From: Isoperla grammatica
Lineage: Eukaryota > Arthropoda > Insecta > Plecoptera > Perlodidae
Length of the DNA stretch: 64,000 nucleotides
Direction of reading: 5' to 3'
Assembly: GCA_945910005.1 (NCBI GenBank)
Contig: OX246749.1
Location: 30,035,651 to 30,099,650, forward strand
Shown here one piece after another: positions 44,691 to 58,240 of this stretch. Each line of letters starts with the position of its first letter. The stretch's first letter is position 1. The translations under genes and the position numbers were made by a program. Below the pieces are notes generated by a model. The model made no database searches and was not told the DNA's origin. It saw only the letters and a program-made list of their open reading frames with translations.

Positions 44691-46429
44691 AAGCTTCGGC
44701 CAAGGCGCAATAACTAAAGAAACTAAAAAATCATCCGTATTCCACTCTACGAGAAATAACTAAGCGAGCGAAGCGAACGTTTATGGCACTCTTTCTGTTT
44801 GATTGTTTTTTATTATTATTATTATTTCTGTCGTTAGCGGTCGAGCGGGAAGTCGGATCAAGTTGAAATTAAGACCATCCACAAGCCTCGATGTGGATTT
44901 AAGGCGTGTAGTTTTGTGACAACATCGTGTGAAAAGTTACACAAAGTTACACCATAGTTACTGTTTAATATTTTTCTGAATCAAAATGGCGTCAAAATGG
45001 GAGATGGCAATATTTTTATTAAGATTTTTCCGAACACGAATATGTTCATTTTATGGTGATCTTATGAGTATTGGCAAAGTGACACCAAAGTTTCTCGAAA
45101 CACAGTAACACATTAACGGCAAAAAATGAGGTATAGTAAATTTTAGTCCTGTCACGATTATACTATTTTAAACGCGATCTGATACGTATTTGTATTGCTG
45201 TCAAAAAGTGTTAGTAACTGTGGCGGACCGCGTAGAAAACAATAGACAAAATAACGAAAATTCTTAGCAACGTACATTGCACAGCATTCAAGAATGTCGG
45301 GAAATATAATAGCCATAGAAAAATATTTCCAATGCGCATTATTGTATTGTTGTTAAACGTTGTTTTCATTAGTTTTTCGCCAGAGAGTTCGTAGATATGA
45401 ACACGCTCGCTTATCAACGCGTCACACAGAGCGTTTTCTTATTATAATGATACATAAGCAGTCACTTCTTTTGTTGAACGTTTCTACTATAGTGGCTTCT
45501 TCTAAAACGCATTAAAACCACTTTAAAAATACAGATGTTCAAAAAATTGCTGTTTTGGAGTATTTTCCCCTAGGTTAGCAAAAACTTGGATGCATATTCC
45601 TGGTGAATAGCGATCTCTATGTTACACACGATAATAGAATGATCTTTTGCAACTGTTGTTACAAACTGCAAGTGATATACACTTACGTGCAACACATTGA
45701 GAGCTGTTATCATGAGACGGGATGACATTGAAACAGCTGCAATGTCTCTAGTGCATGAAAGCGATGACGCGAGCGCAACCCTGCAAGTGATATACACCCA
45801 CGTGCAACACACGTGACAACGGACTTGTAGTAATGCACGTATAAATCACCAAGACTGAAACGAAACGAATGGGGTTCGAACATAAGATCGCTGGGTAGCG
45901 TGAAACCAGAAACAACATGAAATACAAGTAAGGGTTCAACGATGCTCTGATGATGGATTTACAAAGAATGCCCTCGCCGTGGTTTCAGATGAGGGGAAGG
46001 CGTCCCCCCCCCCACCCCTCCACGTCGTGGAAACAAGGTAGCGCATCCTACGTAACGAGGGTAATCACGATAGCTGAACTTAAACTTCAGAACAATAAAC
46101 CAAGCGCCAAGGTGACGCAATAACTAATACTCAGTAGTCAGTCGAAAGTTAATGTGGAATGTGAGCCGCTCACACCGAACGGGGCTCTGCTAGATGGAAT
46201 GGGTCCTAAAGCAACAAACCTCGACGTAGCATGAAGCTACGAAACCATCAAGACATCAGAGAAGCGAGCAGGAAGATTCAGTGTCAGCACATACAGTCAA
46301 AGAATGTATGATGGCGCCCGGCCGAGGAGATAACATAAACAGTATGGCGAGACATCTGCGGGTTGGAAGTAATCCAACAAGATATGAGAGTATCCAGATC
46401 CTTGCGTGCCTTGAACAAAACTAGCGACT
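44691..46429. other. Spacer without recognised gene
   Basis: No supported gene. A 30-bp direct repeat (AAGTGATATACACTTACGTG / AAGTGATATACACCCACGTG) occurs at 45670 and 45785. GGGGTTCGAACATAAGATCG at 45871 is weakly B-box-like. Confidence 0.4.
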
Positions 46430-46830
46430 TGTGTAAGTCATCAGAGAACAAATTGTCACAGAAACCAATTTGTCATAAGAAAAATTGGATCCGGCAGCAT
46501 CTACCAAATATGTTATGTTAGGAACCTGTTTTTCATAAAACGAATTGGTTACGGCAGCCTCCACCAAATGGGAAATATGTGATGTAAGGAACCTGTTTGT
46601 TATAAAACGAATTGGTTACAGCAGCCTCCACCAAATATGTTATGTATTAAACCAATTTGTCATAAAACAAATTGGATCCTACAGCATCCACAAAATATTA
46701 GGAACCTATTTGTCGTAAAAGGAATAGGTTCCGGCTGCCTCCACCAAATATGTTATGTTATATAAACCAATTTGTCATAAGACAAATTGGTTCCGGCAGC
46801 CTCCAGTAAATATGTCATGTAGCTGAAACT
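46430..46830. repeat. ~60-75-bp repeats with AATTTGTCATAA motif
   Basis: Five to six irregular units of (A)ACCAATTTGTCATAAAACGA, ATTGGTTACGGCAGCCTCCA and CCAAATATGTTATGTTAGGA. AATTTGTCATAAGACAAATT within units is a palindrome, so each unit can fold back. Confidence 0.85.
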
Positions 46831-47394
46831 GTGGGAAATAAATAAAATAAACAATAAAGAAATAAAGAAAAGTAGTTTAGTGGTTACAAGTTAAGGTTGT
46901 AGTAGTGTGAAATGCAGTGACAGCCTACGTTTACACTGAAAGGGTGTATTGTACACTGAGTGAAGGGGTTTGCACCCTGAATGCCTCCTGGGGCAGTGTG
47001 TGATCACATGGAAGGTGTGGACGGGGAGCGAGGGGTCGTCTGTTTGACTCCCGGATGGATGCAGCATTGCTCTAGTCCGAGACTCATTGGGTTCGCAGGA
47101 CTTGGACGCTCGATCGCCGAGCTGGTGTGTTTCCTCCGCCGTAATCAAAGTCCAGGCTACGGTTATTATTAGCCGCATCCGTTCCAGTTCGGGCTAGCTG
47201 CGCGCGTCTGTCCCTGCTAGACTGATTACGCTTATTGCGGCCCGCGTGGTAGACGTGACGTCATACTTGATGTGCTGGGTAGCATTGAACCATGATTGTG
47301 TAAATAACGTATAGACGGTCAGCTATCCCCCCAAATTTAACAGAATGGTCTCAATCGGCCGGACCAACCGAGAGTAAGCTCAAAATATTCGGAA
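46831..47394. other. Spacer without recognised gene
   Basis: Overlapping frames on both strands at 46891-47178 lack motifs. Nothing else is supported. Confidence 0.35.
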
Positions 47395-47490
47395 TTTTGT
47401 TTGTATTGCAACAATAAAATAATAATAATAATAATAGTAATAAAAATAATAATAATTGTAATAATAATAAAGATGCTAGTAATAATAATA

Positions 47491-47563
<73 letters not shown>
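47395..47563 (+). mobile_element. Dong-family 3' stub running into (TAA)n
   Basis: TTTTGTTTGTATTGCAACAA plus TAAAATAATAA matches the last ~25 bp of the LINE copies at 4002-6445, then (TAA)n with ATAGTAA/AAGATGC interruptions follows. It is an extremely 5'-truncated insertion of the same family, or the relic of one. Confidence 0.65.
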
Positions 47564-47900
<337 letters not shown>

Positions 47901-48145
47901 GCGTCAACGGTCATGGTCACCGAAGAGTGGTCAGCTGCGAAAGAGAAGCTCCACCTGAAGGACAAGCACGTGCGTGTCATGCAGTAGGTTGCAATCCTCG
48001 GCACAACTAATATCGTGCGGAAGGTCCTCAGCCTATGAGCTACATTGTCACCGCCATCTTTCGGTCGCCATCGCTAGGGTGCACTCTCGCATCGTCTTGG
48101 CTCTAGAGGAGCCCGATGGTGCAAATGAGAGGAGAGAAGAAAGGA
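47901..48145 (+). mobile_element. 3' stub of a second, different R4/Dong-clade LINE
   Basis: The first 138 bp encode an open frame apart from one TAG (47985-47987), ending at TGA 48036-48038. After the TAG it reads VAILGTTNIVRKVLSL. This aligns position for position with the C-terminus of the first family (KAIILNTCRI-RKFLN), and HLKDKHVRVMQ aligns with LQPNINIEMQ. The 3' UTR is unrelated (about 107 bp) and ends AAGGAAATAATAA in (TAA)n. So a distinct lineage also targets TAA repeats here. Confidence 0.7.
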
Positions 48146-48282
<137 letters not shown>

Positions 48283-48512
48283 CATTTCATTTATTTATTA
48301 TTCTGTTCAATTACACAAGATAACTATTGAGGAAACACCTTCATGAGCTCTCTGCACAGTCAACGTTAATCAATACAAATTTAGATGTAGACTAAGAATT
48401 ACAAAATGCATGTTTAATTCTCTATACAAACGAACAGTTGTTGAAATACATTGGTGTTATCATACGAAAATCAATGCTAAAACACTTCTAAAACAATGCT
48501 GTTTATACATTA

Positions 48513-49462
48513 AATAATATTACATGAAAAAAATACTTTTTTAAAAGAACGCTTATATTTAAATGTATTAAAAAGTTAAAAAATAAATTTTGTCCCGACA
48601 AGTCTTTGCCTTACTCGGAAAATAAAAACGTTGGGCGCTTTACCTCCAAGAACAACCAAATTCTGTTATCTGTATCAATACCGTAAGCGCCCAACGCTTT
48701 TATTTTCCGAGTAAGGCAAAGACTTGTGGGGACAAAATTTATTCTCTACTTTTTAGTACATTTAAATATAAGCGTTGTTTTAAAAAAGTTTTTTTTCATG
48801 TAATATTATTCTATACTTTTTAGTTTTTAGTCTTAACGAATGTTGTAATGTTGTAACAGTAGTTGCGCTGGCACCAACTCCATCCGATCAACTGTGAGGT
48901 CGAACCACACGATAGGAACGCAACAATGCGTACATGGTGAATGACACCGCACGGGGTTGAACTTGCAAGTGGAGCACGTTGAGCGTTGTCGCCGCATAGC
49001 AAAAAAAAATAGCATCATTTCTGATGCTTTCATCGCGGATATTTGAGTCCCGAACAACCAGCGGGTGTGTAAATCCGATGCCTGCATCTGGTTAGGCCAT
49101 CCTCACTATATATAGCTGTGACCAACTTCCCATATAAGCTTTGTTTGATTAATTATGATTAATTAATTGATTAACTAGTGAATGTGATACATTGATTCAT
49201 GTATTGAAAACTTTCAGCTCGGTCAGACGTTGGAAAATGGGTGAAATATCGATTACAATATAAAACGTTGATTAATTAACAATGATGGATTAATAAACTA
49301 TTTAGTAAATATTACAATTGATTGATGTGTTGTCATTAAGAATACGTATGTGTGGAAAATTTCAGCTCGATCGGACATTTAGAAGTAGGTGAAATATCGA
49401 TTATAAGATTCCGTCCAGACAGACAAACACATGAAGCTAATATAAGCTTTGTAATAATAAAT
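48513..49462. mobile_element. Composite foldback plus tandem-repeat element, copy 2
   Basis: The 298-bp foldback (48513-48810) is homologous to 38259-38556. Different interior sequence (48830-49130) follows, then two units of the ~145-bp repeat. The closing block is TAGAAGTAGGTGAAATATCG, ATTCCGTCCAGACAGACAAA and AGCTAATATAAGCTTTGTAA. The shared order in two loci shows one element family with variable repeat number (seven against two). Confidence 0.7.
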
Positions 49463-49978
49463 ACAAAAAATAGGACAAAAAAGCATCAATAAAAATTGTA
49501 ATTTGACTCCATGTTTCGCTTTTAGGTCTACAACGGAAGATTTCCAGGGTGCTGAGAAGAAGACTATTGTGTGTTCGTTTCCCAGGGCACCGAGGCGAGA
49601 TTATTCCCAGGGCGCTGACACGAGACGATATTGGCCAAGTGTCAGGCGACGCCAAGTATCAAGTAGACGCTGGCGCGCAGTAGGTCCGCTGGATCGCCGC
49701 CTAGCGGAGGCTCGTTGAACTTGCTAGGAGGTTTGAGAACCTTCTTAACTTCATTATCGACTCTCTGTGCCCTAGCGGGGGCTCGTCCAACTCCCAAAGG
49801 TCCGTGCACAGCCTTCTCGACGGGTCAATCCGCGGATTGAACCGACGTTCGAGAAGGCTGTGGCTCCGTGACTTGTTTGTTTTTGTAATCATCAACAAAC
49901 CTTGTTTCATTTCTCAGAGTTTTGGCGACACCCGACCAGCTGGACTAATGACTTGAATTGATCACTCCTTGCAGTAAA
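49463..49978. other. Upstream region of the four-helix gene
   Basis: No TATA box or CpG island stands out. CTTCTCGACGGG and GAACGACGTTCGAGAAG-like arms near 49822-49858 form a hairpin. TTGATCACTCCTTGCAG just before the ATG looks like a splice acceptor (AG at 49973-49974), so upstream exon(s) may exist. Confidence 0.4.
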
Positions 49979-51638
<1,660 letters not shown>

Positions 51639-51802
51639 GAATAACTCATGTTCATGTTCACTAACAATGATTAGATAACTAAGTTTAACAATGATCAACT
51701 CAAAGATTAACTCAACTTGGTTGATATTATATTTTAAATCTGTTTTGTTCTATGTTATGTGTGTAGCTATTTATGTACATGTGTAACTGTTGGTATTACT
51801 TC

Positions 51803-51808
51803 AATAAA
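51803..51808 (+). promoter_or_regulatory. Polyadenylation signal AATAAA
   Basis: Lies 165 bp after the stop codon of the four-helix gene, in TTCAATAAAACATTGTC; the only canonical hexamer between the stop codon and 51850. Confidence 0.55.
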
Positions 51809-52155
51809 ACATTGTCACCACCTTTCTACAGAGTATAAATGTGAGTCCGTATGACAGGTAGAGTGCGCTGTGAGCGATGACGTTCAGTTTGCCTATTATA
51901 TATAGTTCAATTTCAGTTAAGTGCTATAAATCTTATGTGTCTAATACATTATTTCTCCCATCACATCCCCTGCCTTCAGCTCTCATTTCCCTCTCGTTCC
52001 TCCCTTCCACTGCCCGACCTCCTCCCCCCCCCCCCGCACCCCTACGGTCCACGGTCCCCCTCACATCCTTGGTCCCCTCTCCTCTAACCTCTTCCTTGCC
52101 CCTCTAATATCCCTGATAATCAGCTCTCCTACTTTCACCCCCCCCACCCCACCTC

Positions 52156-53240
52156 CCTAGACAAGTAGAGCCCGTCCCTCGCCAAATCCATCATCCCGTT
52201 AGTCTCTTTGGCGTCGCGGTAAACTGCACCCCCTGCCCAGCACGCCTACGCTAACCCTCAATTGAACTCCTTCACCACCCTCAGCACCACCACTTCTACC
52301 CTATTTCCTGCCGCCCTTTTGATCTCCCGCAACAACTTCGTAATATCCTCCCCAGCCTCCTCCCTGTACCTCCCCCTCTTTACCCTGCGTATGTCATTAG
52401 TGCCCACCATGACACATACAACATCGGCCTCCGTCCTCTTCCCTCCCATTATTCCCGCCAGAGTCCTGGTCGTCACCCCTCCATAGGCCCACACATCCAC
52501 CCCCCTTCTCCCGCCATAGTCCTGGTCGTCACCCCTCCATAGGCCCACACATCCACCCCCCTTCTCCCGCCAGAGTCCTGGTCGTCACCCCTCCACAGGC
52601 CCACACATCCACCCCCCTTCTCCCGCCAGAGTCCTGGTCGTCACCCCTCCATAGGCCCACACATCCACCCCCCTTCTCCCGCCATAGTCCTGGTCGTCAC
52701 CCCTCCATTGGCCCACATATCCACCCCCCTTCTCCCGCCAGAGTCCTGGTCGTCACCCCTCCATAGGCCCACACATCCACCCCCCTTCTCCCGCCAGAGT
52801 CCTGGTCGTCACCCCTCCATTGGCCCACATATCCACCCCCCTTCTCCCGCCAGAGTCCTGGTCGTCACCCCTCCATAGACCCACACATCCACCCCCCTTC
52901 TCCCGCCAGAGTCCTGGTCGTCACCCCTCCATAGGCCCACACATCCACCCCCCTTCTCCCGCCAGAGTCCTGGTCGTCACCCCTCCATTGGCCCACATAT
53001 CCACCCCCCTTCTCCCGCCAGAGTCCTGGTCGTCACCCCTCCATAGGCCCACACATCCACCCCCCTTCTTTTACAAAATTCCGTTGCCCCTCTGACCATG
53101 GAGTCCCCCTCCACCAGAGCTAATCCATTTCTTCCTCCATATCTCCTCCCCTCGCCATCCCTTAAACTTCCACTCCAACCCAACTGTCCGATCACTCCTC
53201 TCATACTTGTTTCCCGTCTTGCCCCATCCTCCCACTGCAA
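52156..53240 (-). pseudogene. CR1-like ORF1: SGNH/GDSL esterase remnant
   Basis: Minus strand. Block I reads LALVEGDSMVRG (Ser in GDS, about 53125-53095). After the minisatellite comes block III VVCVMVGTNDIRR (Asn in GTND, about 52425-52390), then ITKLLREIKRAAGNRVEVVV and a stop at about 52258. After a further frame change, LARDGLYLSRE lies at about 52187-52155. In active family members this last block is DxxH; here the His position is Tyr (TAC). Stops, frame changes and the missing His show that it is dead. The family role is an esterase step in LINE retrotransposition, not fully defined. Confidence 0.7.
52437..53070. repeat. 56-bp minisatellite inside the esterase coding region
   Basis: About 11 units with GTCCTGGTCG landmarks at 52463, 52519, 52575 and 52631, each 56 bp apart, with CATAGG/CATTGG and CAGAGT/CATAGT variants. 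One unit corresponds to GVDVWAYGGVTTRTLAG on the minus strand. Because 56 is not a multiple of three, expansion shifts the frame with each unit and destroys the ORF. Confidence 0.95.
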
Positions 53241-54179
53241 CCTCCCCCACCGTCTTGCCTCCTACTTCCCCTACTACCCCTTCTAGGCTTCACTCATATA
53301 ACCTGCCGTCTCCTCTCCAGGTTCCTAACTTCTTCACACACTCTGCCCAGCCCCCTGTCAACCTTCCTCCCCATACGCCTTTTCCCCTCCCCGCACCTAG
53401 TTTCCATTCATCCTTCCTACCCTCTCATAGTCCCAAGAACCACCCTTGCCTAGCCATCATCCCTCCAGCTCTCCCTCCCATGGTCCCCTGACTGACCCCG
53501 GTCAAACCGCTAAGAATCTCCCTTGCCCTAACCTCTCCCTGTAACGCCTCCCACCCCTTGAGGTCCTGGTCCAATCCAATACCCCCAACCCTCCCGCACC
53601 CTCCTTCCCCCTCGCTTCCTCTCCCACATACTAAGCGCCAGGTTCCTCCCGCGTTTCACACCCCCCCTTCAGCCAACCTGCCTCCGTCTCTCGCTCTCCA
53701 CTCTTCCTCATTCCTATCCCCTCCCTCCTGCCCATAGAAGAGCCCATGTCCGTTAAGGGAACCCAAAGTCCTCTCCCCCCCCCCCGACCCCGACCTGTCC
53801 TCTCCATCCTTCTCCTCCGAAAGCAATTCCTCTCCCTCCTCCCTTCCCACACCACCCCCATCCCCATGCTTCATCGTTCCTTCACTCATAGCCCCGCATC
53901 CTTCCCTCACCTGGCCCTGCCTATCCCATCCTTCCTCCATCTCCTTCTCCTTCAGATCCTTCTCATCATTCCCATCCTGGCCCTGCCTATTCCCACCTTT
54001 CTCCACCCAGTACTCCTTATCCTTCATGCCCTTCGCATCCTGGCCCTGCACCTTCCCTTCAACCTTGTCCCATAAGTCCCCCAAACCCAGTCCAACACCT
54101 AAAGCCATTTCCATTCATCCGCCTCCATCACCCCAGAGATTTCCTCCTCCAGGACCTTCAAGGCCATCAGTCTTATGGG
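53241..54179 (-). pseudogene. CR1-like ORF1: charged linker region
   Basis: Open minus-strand frames rich in Glu, Lys and Gly (for example 54114-53656) join the coiled coil to the esterase part. Adjacent pieces differ in frame. EEMPIRLMALKVLEEEISGV ends the coiled-coil frame at about 54110. Confidence 0.45.
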
Positions 54180-54930
54180 CATCTCCTCGTTTAGCTTCTC
54201 ACCTAGCTCCCTCCTTACCTCCTCGTTTAGCTTCTCACTTAGCTCCCTCGTTACCTCCTCGTTTAGCTTCTCTCTTAGCTCCCTCCATACCTCCTCGTTC
54301 AGATTCTCACCTAGCTCCCTTCTTACCTCCTCGTTTAGCTTCTCACCTAACTCCCTCCTTACCTCCTCGTTTAGCTTCTCACCTAGCTCCCTCCGTACCT
54401 CCTCGTTTAGCTTCTCACCTAACTCCCTCCTTACCTCCTCGTTTAGCTTCTCACCTAGCTCCCTTCTCACTTCCTCGTTTAGCTTCTCACCTAGCTCCCT
54501 CCTTACCTCCTCGTTTAGCTTCTCACCTAGCTCCCTTCTTACCTCCTCGTTTAGCTTCTCACCTAGCTCCCTCCGTACCTCCTCGTTTAGCTTCTCACCT
54601 AACTCCCTCCTTACCTCCTCGTTTAGCTTCTCACCTAGCTCCCTCCGTACCTCCTTGTTTAGCTTCTCACCTAGCTCCCTCCTTTCCTCCTCGTTTAGCT
54701 TCTCACCTAGCTCCCTCCGTACCTCCTTGTTTAGCTTCTCACCTAGCTCCCTTCTTACTTCCTTGTTTACCTTCTCACCTAGCTCCCTCCTTACCTCCTC
54801 GTTTAGCTTCTCACCTAGCTCCCTCGTTACCTCCTCGTTTAGCTTCTCACCTGCCTCTCTCCTTTACTTCTCGTTTAGCTTCTCACCTAGCTCCTTCCTT
54901 ACCTCCTTGTTTTGGTTCTCTCCCAGCTCC
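54180..54930 (-). repeat. 36-bp coding repeat: coiled coil of the CR1-like ORF1
   Basis: About 20 units of 36 bp (plus strand TTACCTCCTCGTTTAGCTTC, then TCACCTAGCTCCCTCC). The minus strand reads the 12-residue unit RRELGEKLNEEV. The charge pattern suits an amphipathic helix, and 36 bp keeps the frame. Some units vary (RRELSEK, WRELREK, KVNKEV). ORF1 coiled coils normally drive trimer formation; such long repetition is unusual. Confidence 0.85.
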
Positions 54931-55129
54931 CTTATCCATACTGCTTCGACCACCTCTCTATTTCTGTCCATAACCATCCGCCCCTTACCCCCCTCCTCGT
55001 CGCCCTTGACAACTCTTGGGACCTTCAGCCCCCTCTCCTTCTTGAGTTTCCTTCACCTCCCCATCCCCCAGATAATTACCACCCGCACCATCTCCGGCCA
55101 CTGACCCTCCACCCACGCTACCCTCAACC

Positions 55130-55345
55130 TCATCCAACCTCTCCCCGAACTAACCCTGCTCCATCTCCTGACCTTGTCTTCTCCCTACACCCCCTGCAAA
55201 ACCAAGCCCGCCCCTTATATTTCCTCAGGTCAGCGTACTGGGCCTCGCTGAGGCCCGCACAGCTTGGGTGGTACCGTGTCACACGCCACTCCCCTATATA
55301 CAACCCTCCTTCCACATTGCCCACACCCCATTTCCAACCTGCTCC
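55130..55345 (-). pseudogene. CR1-like ORF1: degenerate PHD-like finger
   Basis: The minus strand reads YHPSCAGLSEAQYADLRKYK then GRAWFCRGCREK, the C-terminal half of a PHD-type zinc finger (H, C, then WFC-x2-C). The first half (WGVGNVEGGLYIGEWRVTR) lacks the cysteines expected at CxxC positions, apparently by base changes, so metal binding is lost. Confidence 0.65.
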
Positions 55346-55590
55346 CTCTTTCCACTTATGTTACCCGCCTCGCGACTCACCAAACCCCTAAGTATGTTTC
55401 CATCTCCTTCCTTCCCCAACCCCTTCTCCAAACTTTACTACCACTCCTTATCGCTCCGTCCTGATCCAGCCCACCGAAGGGAAAACATTTTTGGGAATAT
55501 CCCCGCTTCGGCTGGTAACCTTCCCCCAGGTATCGGGAGTCAGTTCAGGTCCCGCGTCCCTCTCCGGATCCCCCTAGCACACAGCAATCA

Positions 55591-56689
55591 CTTGGCATAG
55601 TTCCCACGTGACGTCACAGCGGCCATGATTGCGACACAATTGATGAGGACCAATCCTAGATCATTGACAAATACTATTAAAATTCGATAAATAAGCCTAA
55701 TTTAGAATTTAAAACGTTATCATTAGTAATGCCAAAATTAAAAATTACGACACATACCAATTTTATTTAAAAAACAAGCTGAATTTTAAAGAACTAAGAA
55801 TATTTGTGTTCCGCCTCAACAGCCTTCAATTGTTTCTCCATGGCAATGTTAAAGTTTGATCACAATTAATGTGGCCGCCACGCGCAAAGATGTGACGTAC
55901 GTGCAACAATGAATACTGCACTCAGTCCCCAACAACCACTTCGGACAACAAACGCCTCCCGACGCCACTGAATTTTAGTGTGGATTATTCCACCGCACTT
56001 CCTTTACACAACAACCCTTTTTCACACTTGATGACGCTGATATAAGCAGATATATCGGCGATTTACGTGAGCAGTACAGAACCCTGAACCATCTACTAGT
56101 CCGCCATTACCGGATGTCAACACGCAAGACCCCATGCGTTGCAAGCGACCATTTGTGGAAGAAAGCTAAACACTTGACGAAATGTGGGATGTGAAAGCGA
56201 GACGAAACCTATTTCAAAGTTCTAGCGTTAAGCATTCAAACCTAGTTCCACCGGTCGTCAGATACGAGGGATGTGTAGGCCTACCTGTAAAGCTGGGTCT
56301 GGCAAGTGTAAGCATGCGATTGTAGTGATGCTGTTTTTAAACAGGTAGGTAGGTCTACTCATTTCTTTCTAAATGGACTAACCTTGGCTAGGCGTAACAC
56401 AATATGTAGGTTTTAGCCTAGGGTCTTGTGTGAAATAGGCCCTAGAGTATAAAGTTTAGGTAAAGAATGTGTTAGTTTTAAGCCTGTAATTACTAATTAG
56501 ACCTAGGCTTACGAACTATTCCATGGGATGTTTAAATCCTAGCAACTGGGATTTGCAACCGGTGGTACAAGTCCCAGCTAGACCTACAGTAGGGCCTAGC
56601 GAGACCTGTAACCTGTAAGCCTGCACTTACTTGGAATGTAATCGGCACACACCTTCTTGGGTAGGCCACTGACAGACATACTTGCAAAG
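55591..56689. other. Spacer without recognised gene
   Basis: CACGTGACGTCAC at 55606 is an E-box/CRE-like palindrome. No reading frame or repeat is supported. Confidence 0.35.
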
Positions 56690-56905
56690 CAACTATTGTG
56701 CAGTAGGAAGGAATGTATACACACAAGGTGATATTTGGGGTTTACGTCCCATATTTTTGCAACGAGACTAATCGAGACGATGAGTGGGTGATAATGAGGA
56801 TGAAAAACCGACACATGACATCCATGCCCAAGCCAGGATTCGAACCTGGAACACAGAGACCGCGGTTTACTAGACTAACGCCAAATCGACCTCGGCCAAC
56901 TGCGT
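56690..56905 (-). mobile_element. tRNA-derived SINE
   Basis: Minus strand from about 56905: ACGCAGTTGGCCGAGGTCGA (A box), then CTAGTAAACC, then CAGGTTCGAATCCTGG (B box, 56836-56846 on the plus strand). The layout is close to a tRNA with a long variable arm. A ~100-bp body ends GTCTCGTTGCAAAAATATGG, GACGTAAACCCCAAATATCA. The same 3' end terminates the element at 42950-43275, as expected when a SINE borrows the tail of its LINE partner. Confidence 0.75.
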
Positions 56906-57564
56906 CGGTCTACAAACACAAGTATAAAGTGTATTTTATTTCTGTTGTCATCTCATTAAAGAATTTTCTAATAATTATTCGATGTATATAGTTATAACAA
57001 TTGTGTGTGTATACAACTAAACGTAGGTGTCATGGCAGTACGGCAGCAACCTTAGACCATCTATCGCCCCTATATGGGCTAAGGCAGCAACAGGCAACTT
57101 GTTCACAAATATACTACAGTTCGTCTCTATTCAAAATACACGCCGGCAAAATGCGAATTGTAAAAGGAACTGTTTCTTATTGTTGGAGACTAATGCTGTC
57201 AATAATCCCCTTTATTTGTCAAACCACTAACCTTCTAACATAGTAGATACAGCTCCAAACCACACGAACCTTTGACCGAATAAGTAGGAGTAGCCATTCT
57301 CATAGTGGGTTTGTACGAGAAGTATATTCAAATAGCAGATCATTTAGTGATAGTGATTTTTCTTGAGCAAAAGATAATTATGACCGACCCCTTGAAAAGG
57401 GATCGAATCCTGAGCCCTCGTCTTCGCTATTGTCAAGCGGGTGGTTTAGGTTATTTGCATAGAAATCATTGGTGGTAACATTTTATTAAACCGAGCATCC
57501 TTCCTGGTGCCATGCTTGACGTTTACTACCTTGCACAGTGAGCGGGAAATAAGCATCCGTTTGA
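56906..57564. other. Spacer; possible B-box relic
   Basis: Short frames at 57001-57243 have no support. GGGATCGAATCCTGAGCCCT at about 57399 is B-box-like and could be a SINE relic. Confidence 0.35.
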
Positions 57565-58240
57565 GGCGTAAGTTCTAGGTACATAGGTCAATGATGATTT
57601 GATTGATATTTGGGTTTGTTTTCAATAATTCTTGGTACAGTCACATTTGAATAAAAATAAATTAAAAGATTATTTAAATGTATTTAATAGCTTTTTTGAC
57701 ATAATATGATCCTCCAGTGGCAGAAACGTGTAAGTTCTATGTACATAGATCAAGGATTATTAATGTATCAATGATTATTGGTACAATCACTTTTGAATTA
57801 AAATAATTTAGCAGATCATTTAATTGTATTTAATAGTTGTTGACATATAATGATCCTCCAGTGGCAGAAATCTGTATATTCTATGAACAAAGGTCAAGGA
57901 TGATTTATGCATACATAATTCTGGTATGGATTCACTTTTGAATTGAAATAACACATAATTTTATCTTATGTTTTATTTTATATTAGTTTGTATTGACAAA
58001 ATAATTATTATCCTTCAGTAGCTGCAACTAGTAAGTTCTAGGTACATGGGTCAGGCGAAACTTTTTATGCTTGAATGATTCTTGATACAACTAGTTTTGA
58101 ATTAAACCAAAATGATTATTCAATAATTTTATTCAATTTAATAGTTTGTATTGATATAATGTATTTTTCATTGGCAGAAATTGTAAGTTCTAGGCATGTA
58201 GGTCATGGCTGATTCATACTTCAATCATTCTTGGTACAAT
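57565..58240. repeat. ~155-bp AT-rich tandem repeat, about 4.5 units
   Basis: GTAAGTTCTAGGTACATAGG-like starts recur at about 57569, 57731, 57873, 58031 and 58186. Each unit includes CTTGGTACAATCACTTTTGA and GATCCTCCAGTGGCAGAAA. Units are well diverged, so the array is old. Confidence 0.85.

Larger units (their letters stand above)
51930..55590 (-). mobile_element. Decayed CR1-like LINE, 5' region with ORF1
   Basis: The minus strand has, in order, a 5'-UTR-like block (GGGATCCGGAGAGGGACGCG and GAAGGTTACCAGCCGAAGC, 55580-55500), a PHD-like finger, a long charged coiled coil, a linker and an SGNH esterase domain. PHD plus esterase in ORF1 is a known arrangement of CR1-like non-LTR retrotransposons. 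The parts now lie in different frames, and ORF2 (reverse transcriptase) is absent; the four-helix gene lies beyond. Strongly purine-rich coding composition creates Pro/Ser-rich shadow frames on the plus strand. Confidence 0.72.

Noticed and set aside
54026..55104. Pro/Ser-rich plus-strand frames of 309-315 codons
   Set aside because: Antisense shadows of the 36-bp coiled-coil repeat of the minus-strand CR1-like ORF1.
56825..56905. Genuine tRNA gene
   Set aside because: A and B boxes are present, but the acceptor stem does not pair and a SINE body with a shared 3' tail follows.
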